From Avimonoglobus sp965151315 (GTDB lineage Bacteria; Bacillota; Clostridia; UBA1381): a stretch of 32,651 nucleotides of DNA. A program made the position numbers and the translations under genes. The stretch lies in NCBI GenBank assembly GCA_965151315.1, contig CBCTZG010000031.1, positions 1-32,651 of the forward strand. The letters are read 5' to 3'. Below, piece by piece: positions 16,901-23,236 of the stretch; position 1 is the first letter of the stretch, and each line of letters begins with the position of its first letter. The notes under the pieces are model-generated. The model did no database searches. It saw nothing but the letters and a program-made list of their open reading frames with translations, and had not been told where the DNA came from.

Positions 16901-17261
16901 TACCACTGCAAGGCTGACCGGCTGCGAAATTACGGAAGAAACTGTAGGCTGTTATTCAATCCTGACGGCACAGCATAACAATTGTGTTGCAAACGGCCTC
17001 TTGACAGTTACGGCCCCGCCCCAGGAACATTGGTATGACTATTTTGAAATCGGCGGCAATATGAAATATGATGAAGCGAAAATGCAGGCGGATATCGAAA
17101 AATACGGCCTTTACGACTATAGTGTGGTTTCGGATTATCTCACCTATGACCAGTACATTGCCTTTAACGTCCCCTATCTAAAGGTGCTGGAGGGGAAAGG
17201 GTATATTGAGTTTGAAGATATCCTGCGGCATATCGAATTTTATGGGATCGAGAAAAAATAA
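13941..17261 (+). CDS. Large secreted beta-helix protein with C-terminal Hint (intein-like) domain
   Basis: An 1106-residue exported protein. The ATG follows GGGAAGGAA; the signal peptide ends near AFA (25-27). Residues about 37-180 are the domain shared with the protein at 9926. About 270-430 (Asn-rich, NSTITNSYLANC, LEIVNSTLKGG) look like a right-handed parallel beta-helix. Ig-like beta regions follow. From Cys877 (GCFTDGTRITLADGTQ) to His1012-Asn-Asn-Cys1015 lies a Hint domain, with the block-B histidine in ITHHD (His948). A ~92-residue acidic/aromatic tail (KYDEAKMQADIEKYGLYDY) follows. Comparable Hint-plus-tail ends occur, as I recall, in large exported Clostridia proteins of unknown function. 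Self-cleavage, splicing or covalent attachment at the tail is possible but unproven. It is the last main gene of the cluster. Confidence 0.88.
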   Translation: MSKRIKAIILTITMLISVESFSGVAFAAEQVGNLFEKLLVIFNMEPVERDGTEYHPVHVYTGIDSLDYESVGFEMEAVNTDTSEKETKENATTTVYTSMNVTENDGTKKTYTAADLGGKYMFGNELLFNSEKWSNQNTQIFLTPYAVTLDGERITGEKRVLSDAAIKAESPGSALFNEDEEKFDVVFENTDAYLYRVGNANAVALKSLFKPLGSAVIDSGSVSVAVTNESGDAAGTFTANAADWSLGTIQFTGTGVVRVTVQEEESLPCSLDLEVIDAANVTEYAQLKGNANCVLLNDIKMAENASYLLTDAALYGNGFTFDVTDGAWEGQQYSSNSYLVKLTNASMDNIRIVGKVYTQYGGTTTADYNRALVMTSGNSTITNSYLANCASAVRVTDGNLEIVNSTLKGGNFANLDIRNGNIVLDNVTTINQVNANDQAEDGTMVVGLGIVFFYEQVLDTTTLEIRNGLKQYNYISQEEAEQYLTNSYAQALADVIYGADLSGLQYTDEAGTKWANMGILSMIDTVGDENITPDLDGYLSATATLMGTEGYVYTIRPDAESIAEAPAGWEAAAQAEIAPDYEFDYTENYLPKTEGSNRFCYEDQGTVLISFDEGDTFSWNPAILTVAKAGEQLDYKVSMNGQDYTGKEIVFDTTGDYAVEYTYTDPHNYRMSPDGTVEAYDKTYAKTVRIRATAVKASARPAEFTFGPENIPAKTVTIGNKTYIMPDVEAAGGNIGSKTVEGQTVYYPVVEMITSDGKTTHLSTWYGYFPVLKDAVTITDYADGGAGEPVVYDGATTTMPAGLSLVGDPSTVFKYGSGAPAPATWQTQQGMLVFSSPALSGVDRVEQIVDAEYQYTDNMGNIYTYFVRYHCAKQQGCFTDGTRITLADGTQKNVEDVTYEDELLVWDFFRGEYTAAKPSLILNYGTDSYRVMNLQFDDGTVLRLITHHDLFDIAANDYVYIDESTVGSYIGHSFVKTAADGNGNYVNTTARLTGCEITEETVGCYSILTAQHNNCVANGLLTVTAPPQEHWYDYFEIGGNMKYDEAKMQADIEKYGLYDYSVVSDYLTYDQYIAFNVPYLKVLEGKGYIEFEDILRHIEFYGIEKK

Positions 17262-17273
17262 GGATATAATCAG

Positions 17274-17390
17274 ATGCGGGCCCTGTTTGTTTTTACAAAG
17301 CCTCGAGAGATGGGCGGCAGGGAACGGCGCCTGACACAGGGTTATCTGATGGAGAAAAAAGACGGGAACCTTTTCGCCGAAAACATATAA
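17274..17390 (+). CDS. Possible 38-residue basic peptide
   Basis: An ATG 10 nt after an AAGGA opens a 38-codon frame (starting MRALFVFTKPREMGG, ending AENI) that ends 10 nt before the cluster's terminator. It lies within the same transcript. Nothing in it is recognised, and its length is compatible with chance. Listed because it fills the space between the Hint gene and the terminator. Confidence 0.25.
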   Translation: MRALFVFTKPREMGGRERRLTQGYLMEKKDGNLFAENI

Positions 17391-17400
17391 GAAAAGATAT

Positions 17401-17432
17401 AAAAAAGATACAGCATTGGCTGTATCTTTTTT
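17401..17432 (+). terminator. Rho-independent terminator closing the secreted-protein cluster
   Basis: AAAAAAGATACAGC and GCTGTATCTTTTTT form a 14-bp stem around a 4-nt loop. The symmetrical A and T runs make it active in both directions in principle. Confidence 0.9.
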
Positions 17433-17695
17433 GTGTGACGTATTTCAATCACGATGCGGCAGAGAAAAAATATACGGTCGTATTTTAGACATGGCTTAGC
17501 TTTCTAAAAATGATGTTCTGCGAGAAGACACAAATCATGAAAAGCTGGTAACACGGCAGCGTTATGCCTGCGCTGCAGGGGCATAGCCGCGAAGCAAGCA
17601 TGGCTGCGAAAAATTGCTTTTGGCTTTTGACGTTCAAGAGCATTCAACGCCTAAATATATCCAATCTAAGCGATAAAAATATCCCAGACAAAATG
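17433..17695. other. Gene-free interval with one structured segment
   Basis: No convincing CDS on either strand. Positions 17559-17590 can fold into a hairpin (GTTATGCC/GGCATAGC with GC pairs below and a nested CTGC/GCAG). No T-run follows. A 57-codon frame from 17564 exists but ends in the next gene's ribosome site and has no ribosome site of its own. The region may hold regulatory DNA, an unrecognised RNA or decayed sequence. Confidence 0.4.
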
Positions 17696-17724
17696 TTTTC
17701 AATAAATTGTAAATTTGCTAATAT
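17696..17724 (+). promoter_or_regulatory. Weak promoter candidate of the XRE gene
   Basis: TTTTCA (17696-17701), 17 bp, then TAATAT (17719-17724) preceded by TG one base upstream. Each hexamer matches only four of six consensus bases. Confidence 0.35.
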
Positions 17725-17744
17725 ATACCAGAGGTGAAGTGATC

Positions 17745-18086
17745 ATGCATAAAAAAGCTGGTGAGCAGATCCGGGCGCTTAGATTGAAAAGTGGAATGAC
17801 ACAGGAAGAGCTTGCGGAAAAAATTGATTCTTCGCAAAAGTATATTTCTGGTGTGGAAAACGGACACCGAAAGCCATCCCTGGATTTTTACAGAAAGGTG
17901 GCCGAAGCCCTGGCGGTTTCGCTGGACTCGATCCTGCAGCCTGATTTAGAAGAGCATAACAGTATATACACAAATACTGCCATTGTGAAGATGAAACGCC
18001 TATCGGAAGAGGAACAGAAGCACATTGTTGAATATATCGAATTATTCAGCAATTTTCGGGACAGGACAACAAAAATGCATGTATAA
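17745..18086 (+). CDS. XRE-family helix-turn-helix regulator
   Basis: A 113-residue DNA-binding protein. The Cro/CI-type helix-turn-helix lies at residues about 5-60: GEQIRALRLKSGMTQEELAEKIDSSQKYISGVENGHRKPSLDFYRKVAEAL. A short C-terminal helix (SEEEQKHIVEYIELF) follows, as in many clostridial XRE regulators. The ATG has GAGGTGA 7 nt upstream; an in-frame start ten codons earlier overlaps the -10 region and is unlikely. The next gene starts 21 nt downstream. It lies just after the secreted-protein cluster and could regulate it or itself, but no shared operator is demonstrated. Confidence 0.88.
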   Translation: MHKKAGEQIRALRLKSGMTQEELAEKIDSSQKYISGVENGHRKPSLDFYRKVAEALAVSLDSILQPDLEEHNSIYTNTAIVKMKRLSEEEQKHIVEYIELFSNFRDRTTKMHV

Positions 18087-18107
18087 TGGGGAGGGGAGTA
18101 CTGCAAT

Positions 18108-18503
18108 ATGCGGGCAGATGAAAGCATAAGCGCTGTGCCGGCCGAAAAACGGGAAGCAAAGCTGATTGGGGAATGCATATACCATATCCACCATACCATG
18201 AATCCAAGGATCTATTTTACAAAGTATGCGCTTTTGCTGAAGCTATTGGAAAACCAGCATCGCCGCGCGGCTCTCGGTAAAGCGGAAGCGGCACGGGATC
18301 GGATTACCGGAGCATTTTTACAAAGGACATATGAAAAGACCTGTGACGAGATGGACCAGATGAAGACTAAACAGGGAAAAATCAATAAATTTGAAAAGTA
18401 CTTAAAAAGCCTGGAAGCCTATCACGGAGAGCTGACGGCAAAAAACCAAAAGCAGCTTGCCAAAATCAAGCAGGACTACCAAAGGATGATGCATCACTGG
18501 TAG
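18108..18503 (+). CDS. Small charged helical protein of unknown function
   Basis: A 131-residue protein that I do not recognise. It is rich in Lys, Glu, Gln and His and is predicted by eye to be mostly helical, with a likely coiled coil from about residue 75 on (DQMKTKQGKINKFEKYLKSL). No signal peptide or membrane segment. A strong GGGGAGGGGAG ribosome site lies 9 nt before the ATG. Being only 21 nt after the XRE regulator, it is probably co-transcribed and might act as its partner or antirepressor; this is a guess. Confidence 0.7.
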   Translation: MRADESISAVPAEKREAKLIGECIYHIHHTMNPRIYFTKYALLLKLLENQHRRAALGKAEAARDRITGAFLQRTYEKTCDEMDQMKTKQGKINKFEKYLKSLEAYHGELTAKNQKQLAKIKQDYQRMMHHW

Positions 18504-18558
18504 CAGCATTTTCGTATGAAGGCCATACTGAAACAGCAGATTTATTTTAAAGTTCGTA

Positions 18559-18587
18559 TTGTAATACAGCGGCATTTTTGATATAAT
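18559..18587 (+). promoter_or_regulatory. Sigma-A-type promoter of the phosphopantetheinyl transferase gene
   Basis: -35 TTGTAA (18559-18564), 17 bp, -10 TATAAT (18582-18587) with an extended TGn, about 80 nt before the chosen start. Confidence 0.7.
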
Positions 18588-18670
18588 CATAACAGCTCCG
18601 GGAAAACAAATCAAAGCGGCTCCAATCGGGTAGGATGGAACACTTGCAGCGAGACGAGAGACTGAGGATT

Positions 18671-19237
18671 ATGGAAAAAATATTCATGACACGAATGAAA
18701 ACGGAAATACCAGAATACATTGCCAGAAAATTATTAAATTTTACAGCGCCGGAAAAACGGGAACGTATTTTAAAACAAAGAACCAGGCAAAAGGCAGATA
18801 TCCTGCTGCTGGGCGACATTCTCGCCAGGGTCGCGGTGCGGGAAACCTTTGGGATCCCTGCCGCGGCGCAAAAATTCACATATGGATCATATGGGAAACC
18901 GCATCTGGCGGGGTATCCGGATGTCCATTTTAATATCAGCCATTCCGGCCGCGCTGTTGTCTGCGCTGTCAGTGACAGGCCCGTCGGTATTGATATACAG
19001 ACGATTGAGGCCCGCCGGCCGGCTTTACTGGAACGGGTCTGTACGGAAGGGGAGCTGCGGCAGATTTTGGATAGCTCGGACCAGGCATCGGAGTTTACCA
19101 GACTGTGGACACAGAAGGAAGCGGTATTGAAGCTGCATGGTACGGGAATCGCCCATGGGGACATCCGGCATTGTATCCAAAATGAGACAATCGCGTCAAA
19201 AAAAGTAGGAGAATATTGGATCAGCATAGCCTATTGA
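18671..19237 (+). CDS. Sfp-type 4'-phosphopantetheinyl transferase
   Basis: Transfers the phosphopantetheine arm of coenzyme A to a serine of carrier proteins. The 188 residues contain the superfamily signatures: YGKPHL, FNISHSGRAVVCAVSDRPVGIDIQ (magnesium-binding Asp in GIDIQ) and FTRLWTQKEAVLKLHG (WxxKEA). The ATG chosen gives the usual MxKIFxT-type N terminus and has a close TGAGG; an alternative ATG at 18635 would add 12 residues but has no spaced ribosome site. No polyketide or non-ribosomal peptide synthase is present nearby, so its carrier protein lies elsewhere. It has its own promoter and a terminator after it. Confidence 0.9.
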   Translation: MEKIFMTRMKTEIPEYIARKLLNFTAPEKRERILKQRTRQKADILLLGDILARVAVRETFGIPAAAQKFTYGSYGKPHLAGYPDVHFNISHSGRAVVCAVSDRPVGIDIQTIEARRPALLERVCTEGELRQILDSSDQASEFTRLWTQKEAVLKLHGTGIAHGDIRHCIQNETIASKKVGEYWISIAY

Positions 19238-19309
19238 TACCATGCGCTTTCGCCTTGGCCGGCCACGTCGCCGGGCGGGATGCAGACAGAATATCAAAAA
19301 ATGCGTACA

Positions 19310-19339
19310 AACAGCAGAGTCGCGGCTCCGCTGTTTTTT
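19310..19339 (+). terminator. Rho-independent terminator after the phosphopantetheinyl transferase gene
   Basis: AACAGCAGAG (19310-19319) pairs with CTCCGCTGTT (19326-19335) with one mismatch around a 6-nt loop and runs into a T-tract. Confidence 0.75.
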
Positions 19340-19389
19340 GGTATGAAAATGGATATGCAAAACAAATCCTTTCAAAACATGAAAATGGA

Positions 19390-19418
19390 TTGAAAGCGGA
19401 AACGGATCGTGATATAAT
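19390..19418 (+). promoter_or_regulatory. Sigma-A-type promoter of the esterase-xylB unit
   Basis: -35 TTGAAA (19390-19395), 17 bp, -10 TATAAT (19413-19418) with extended TGn, 27 nt before the gene start. Confidence 0.8.
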
Positions 19419-19444
19419 AGTAAAAAATGGACAGGAGGGAAAGC

Positions 19445-20317
19445 ATGGGTTGGGAACAGATCAGCTTAAAAGACGGGGATGCCGCGGTTGTCTATATCTG
19501 CGGCCAGTCCAACGCCCACGCACATGGGCAGACGTTAATGGGCGCAGAAGCTATCAACCATGGCTGCAAGCATGTGTTTACCCTGGATCCGCGGATCAGC
19601 AAAAATTTGGCAGATCCCAGCATAGTGTGGCGGCAGTATACTTCCCAGTATAATAATTTGGGAGAGCATCAGGATAATACCTGTACGCTGGGCTGGTATA
19701 TTGCCAAAACCTGGGAGACGCGGATCGCACAGGGAGAGCAGCTGCCGGATTTGTATATTGTGCAGATTTCCATCGGCGGCCAGGGGATTTTAAACGGCCT
19801 TTGGAATATGGAGCTGCCGGCTGAGGCTGACGGCCCCCTGTATCCGCTGGCCATGCATGTCTTACCGGCAGTTGAAAAGGATCTGCGGGCCAGATACCAA
19901 AAGCCCATTGCGATTGGGTTTCACTGGATCGGCAGTGAAAGCGACACAGATCAGCCTTACAGCAGTCTGCCGAGCTTCCGCCGGATTTACGATCGCTTTT
20001 TTGACAGTATCCTGGCGGCGGTAGGGTTTGCTTGCCCGTTATTCCTGTATAAGCTGCTGTTTTATCGGAATGAAACCGCCTGCATATCTGGCATTGAAAT
20101 GGTCAACCAGATATTTGCGGCGTATACCCAAAAGTACGCACCCTGTTATCTGGTCGATTGTACGCGGTCGCCTCTTTGGGACGCATCGCACCCGAATTTA
20201 GGGATTTTTGCGCCGGATAATATCCATTATTTGGGCCAGACCCAGCGCTGGTTTGGAGAGCGGTTCCTGGAATTTTTGGGCCTATGCCCGGAACAAGCCG
20301 GCCAGGCAGCCCAATAA
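19445..20317 (+). CDS. Sialate O-acetylesterase-like (SASA/CE6-type) carbohydrate esterase
   Basis: A 290-residue protein with the SGNH-hydrolase pattern of the SASA family: YICGQSNAHAHG near the N terminus (block I serine in GQSN), ISIGGQG (block II-like) and DNIHYLGQTQRWFGER near the C terminus (catalytic Asp-x-x-His). It would remove acetyl groups from acetylated sugars or oligosaccharides. There is no signal peptide, so it should act in the cytoplasm on imported substrates. The ATG follows AGGAGGG at 5 nt. It lies 46 nt before xylulokinase under a shared promoter, which suggests acetylated xylose or xylo-oligosaccharides as substrate; that is inference. Confidence 0.82.
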   Translation: MGWEQISLKDGDAAVVYICGQSNAHAHGQTLMGAEAINHGCKHVFTLDPRISKNLADPSIVWRQYTSQYNNLGEHQDNTCTLGWYIAKTWETRIAQGEQLPDLYIVQISIGGQGILNGLWNMELPAEADGPLYPLAMHVLPAVEKDLRARYQKPIAIGFHWIGSESDTDQPYSSLPSFRRIYDRFFDSILAAVGFACPLFLYKLLFYRNETACISGIEMVNQIFAAYTQKYAPCYLVDCTRSPLWDASHPNLGIFAPDNIHYLGQTQRWFGERFLEFLGLCPEQAGQAAQ

Positions 20318-20363
20318 AAGCTCAATAAAAAGGTAAATAAAAATTGATATGGATGGTGAATTT

Positions 20364-21800
20364 ATGCAGTATTTGATTGGAATTGATATTGGGACATCCG
20401 CAACCAAAGCGGTTTTATTTGACGAAGCGGGAAAGGCTGTGCGATCTCATACCGTAGAATATCCTATGGCGCAGCCGCGAAACGGCTGGGCTGAACAAAA
20501 TCCAGAGGACTGGTGGCAGGCGGTGCAGGCCTGCCTGACGGAGATCGGAACAGAGAACGTAGCGGGGATCGGGCTTTCTGGGCAGATGCACGGCCTGGTC
20601 ATGCTGGATGCGGCGGGAGAAGTGATCCGGCCGGCTATTCTTTGGTGCGATCAGCGGACCAAGGCCCAGTGCGATGAAATTACAGATCTGGTGGGTAAGG
20701 AACGGCTCATTGCTCTTGCTGCCAATCCAGCCCTGCCTGGTTTTACTGCGCCGAAAATTTTGTGGGTACGGGAGCATGAGCCGGAAAATTATCAACGGTG
20801 CCGGCATATCCTGTTGCCGAAGGATTACATTCGATACAAGCTGACCGGAGAATTTGCTACGGATGTTTCCGACGCCAGCGGCATGTTGCTTTTGGATATC
20901 CAAAATCGGCGCTGGTCTGCGGAGATTCTGGAAAGGCTGCAAATTGATCCGGCGCTTCTGCCCAAGGTTTATGAAAGCGCGGAGGTTACCGGCTATTATC
21001 ATGGGATCCCTGTAGCCGGAGGCGGCGGCGACAACGCCTGCGCAGCGGTGGGCTGCGGTGTAGTCCGGGCCGGTAAAGCGTTTACCACCATAGGCACCAG
21101 TGGTGTGGTGTTTGCGCATACGGACGGGATGGTTACTGACAAGCTGGGCAGGGTCCATACCTTTTGCAGCGCTGTGCCGGGAAAATGGCATGTGATGGGC
21201 GTCACCCAGGCGGCGGGGCTTTCCCTGAAATGGTTCCGGGAAAATTTCGCACCCACCCTTACCTATCGGGAAATTGACGACATGATCGAGCAGGTGCCCA
21301 TTGGTGCGGAGCGGCTTTTGTATATGCCCTATCTGATGGGGGAACGGGCGCCCCATCTGGATGAATCCGCCCGGGGGATATTTTTTGGCATGTCCGCGAT
21401 GCATGAAAAGCAGCACTTTTTGCGGGCAATCGTGGAAGGCGTTTCCTATTCCCTCCGGGACTGCCTGGAGATCCTCCGGGAGGCTGGTTTACCGCTTGCA
21501 GATATGCTTGTCTGCGGCGGCGGCGCGAAAAGCCGGATTTGGCGTGAGATTCTGGCCGGCTGTTTTGCCATGCCGGTGAAAACATTGGAGGCGGGAGAGG
21601 GCGGCGTACTGGGCGCGGCGATTTTGGCCGGCGTAGCCGCCGGGCTGTATCCAACAGTAGAGGAGGCCTGCGATCTGTTGATCCGTCAGGACGAAACACA
21701 GGCGCCTGCGCACATTGCGGAATACGACCGGGTGTATCAGGTATACCGGTCGGTGTACCCGGCGGTCAAGCCGATTTATCCGGCCCTTGCCGCGCTGTAG
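20364..21800 (+). CDS. xylB: Xylulokinase (FGGY carbohydrate kinase)
   Basis: Phosphorylates D-xylulose with ATP to xylulose 5-phosphate, feeding the pentose phosphate pathway. The 478 residues start QYLIGIDIGTSATKAVLFD, with GLSGQMHGLVMLD, ILWCDQRT, LLPKDYIRYKLTGE, GGGGDNACAAVGCG (catalytic Asp) and GTSGVVF, and VCGGGAKSRIWREI in the C-terminal ATPase half. These match XylB better than glycerol or gluconate kinases. The chosen ATG has GGTGA nearby; an in-frame ATG five codons upstream is less well placed. No xylose isomerase gene is in the window. Confidence 0.92.
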   Translation: MQYLIGIDIGTSATKAVLFDEAGKAVRSHTVEYPMAQPRNGWAEQNPEDWWQAVQACLTEIGTENVAGIGLSGQMHGLVMLDAAGEVIRPAILWCDQRTKAQCDEITDLVGKERLIALAANPALPGFTAPKILWVREHEPENYQRCRHILLPKDYIRYKLTGEFATDVSDASGMLLLDIQNRRWSAEILERLQIDPALLPKVYESAEVTGYYHGIPVAGGGGDNACAAVGCGVVRAGKAFTTIGTSGVVFAHTDGMVTDKLGRVHTFCSAVPGKWHVMGVTQAAGLSLKWFRENFAPTLTYREIDDMIEQVPIGAERLLYMPYLMGERAPHLDESARGIFFGMSAMHEKQHFLRAIVEGVSYSLRDCLEILREAGLPLADMLVCGGGAKSRIWREILAGCFAMPVKTLEAGEGGVLGAAILAGVAAGLYPTVEEACDLLIRQDETQAPAHIAEYDRVYQVYRSVYPAVKPIYPALAAL

Positions 21801-21834
21801 AGGGTTAAAGGACCGCGCAGGGCAATGCGGTTAG

Positions 21835-21863
21835 TGGACAAATGAGCCCGGGCGTGATATACT
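21835..21863 (+). promoter_or_regulatory. Sigma-A-type promoter of the SGNH esterase gene
   Basis: TGGACA (21835-21840), 17 bp, TATACT (21858-21863) with extended TGn, 32 nt before the gene start. Confidence 0.65.
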
Positions 21864-21895
21864 GATGAGAAAATAAAATACCAGGAGAGAGGAAA

Positions 21896-22883
21896 ATGAT
21901 TTACAAAAATATTGATTTTCATAATGTACAAGATTTGGTTCCCCATCCCGATGGCGGATATCTATTGGCAAGGCTGCCGGCGGCAGTCCGGGCAGGGTTC
22001 GATCAGGAGGCCCGGGAACGGACGTCCCTGTACGCTACCGGCGCGGAGCTGCGGTTTCGAATCAACAGCGGGGAAGCGGCGGTCACCCTCCGGGCGGAAG
22101 CGGCGGCGGAGGCCCAGGTCGCATATATATATTATGGTTCCATGCAGGGCGGATGGGTGACATCTTCCCGGATCATATTTGAATACGGAAATTCGGCTGT
22201 CTCAATCCGGCTGTATAGAAGAGCTGGAAAAAATTCGGCGGGAATTTGGGCTCCCATTTTCGCCGGCGGTCATTCGCATAGTCCTGCCATACTGCAAATG
22301 TATTTTTGTAGACGTCCAAGGGGATATCGAGCCGCCCAGACCAGAGGATCTGCCCTCGAAAACCTATCTGGCCTACGGCTCGTCCATTACCCATGGCAGC
22401 CTTGCTCTGGCGGCGCCCTATGCCTATCCACGGCAGATCGCGGCGAAACTGGGAGTGGACTGCCGGAATTTGGGCTTTGCCGGCAGTGCGCATATGGAGC
22501 CGGCGGTGGCGGAATATATCCACCAGGATCAAAAATGGGATTTTGCCACAGTGGAGATGGGGGTGAACATGCTGGAAGCATTTACCCCGGAAGAATTTGA
22601 AGCCCGGGTAGCGGAGTTTTGCCGGATTCTGAATCAGGACAGCCGGCCGATTTTCTGTACGGATATTTTTACCAGTATGTATGACCGGAATGATAAACGG
22701 GAAAAAGCAGAGCAATTCCGGAGCATTGTGAAAAAGCATGCCGGGAAAATGATCCATACCCCAGGGAAAGCGCTGTTGACAACGATCAAGCATGTATCTG
22801 AGGATCTTGTCCATCCCAGCATTGCAGGTGTGGCGGAGATCGCTGAAAATTGGTCGGCGGTAATTCGGAAGCACATACAATAA
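21896..22883 (+). pseudogene. SGNH/GDSL carbohydrate esterase split by a frameshift
   Basis: The first part (from ATG 21896, ribosome site GGAGAGAGG) encodes a jelly-roll N-terminal domain up to about 22180, ending ...GGWVTSSRII. The remaining catalytic part continues in the +1 frame to the stop at 22883: LPSKTYLAYGSSITHG (block I serine), NLGFAGSAH (block II), VEMGVNM (block III) and DLVHPS (Asp-x-x-His). The second frame has a stop at 22158-22160, so the shift must fall between 22161 and about 22181. Dropping one T of the TTT at 22178-22180 restores a continuous ~328-residue protein. The result is a recent pseudogene, a sequencing error or, less likely, programmed frameshifting. Intact relatives are two-domain deacetylases of plant or bacterial polysaccharides. 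Confidence 0.85.
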
Positions 22884-22886
22884 AAT

Positions 22887-22925
22887 TAAAAACCGGTATC
22901 CGGAAAGCTTCGGGATACCGGTTTT
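22887..22925. terminator. Bidirectional terminator after the SGNH esterase
   Basis: AAAACCGGTATCC and GGATACCGGTTTT form a 13-bp stem with a 10-nt loop and A/T runs on both sides, placed 4 nt after the stop codon. Confidence 0.85.
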
Positions 22926-23236
22926 CGTTATTCTTCGAAGATGACTTTTTGCGGGTTGCCTTTGCGAAATTGGTATAGCCGCCGTTCAAGACATGAAAGC
23001 CAGTTCAGGATTTTGGCGGGCTTCCTTGGGGACGAGGCTTTGCTGGTTTCTGCGATTCCCGATTCCTGTTGTCTGGGTTAACCGACGGATCATCCTGTCT
23101 GGGAAGCCTGCGATAAACCATTGTCTGCCGGGATTTAAAACCAGCCGGACGCCGGCGGCGGATAAGCGGGCTGGAGAATCCAGGGTATAAAATTCCAGAC
23201 AATTCCAGGGTCTGCAGTGGAGATATGGTTTACAGT
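22926..23236. other. Gene-free interval between convergent genes
   Basis: No convincing gene. On the minus strand an open frame ends at 22928 with a plausible protein-like tail (LERRLYQFRKGNPQKVIFEE), but it is closed upstream at 23078 and has no start signal. It may be the remnant of a decayed gene. Other frames of 60-86 codons are unrecognisable and lack ribosome sites. Confidence 0.4.

Noticed and set aside
9926..17261. Polymorphic toxin with immunity gene reading of the Hint protein
   Set aside because: The segment after the Hint domain resembles no toxin that I know, no small immunity-like gene follows within the transcript, and the neighbours are surface-protein and processing genes; the idea cannot be fully excluded.
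17564..17737. 57-codon frame in the interval before the XRE gene
   Set aside because: No ribosome site, ends inside the next gene's ribosome site, overlaps the putative promoter, and has random-looking composition.
20415..21416. 333-codon minus-strand frame opposite xylB
   Set aside because: Antisense shadow: low-complexity basic composition, no start signals, while the plus strand is a clear FGGY kinase.
22182..22600. Continuation of the first esterase frame past the frameshift to 22600
   Set aside because: The product becomes unrelated (Gly/Arg/Cys-rich) and overlaps the catalytic domain encoded in the other frame; it is the out-of-frame tail.
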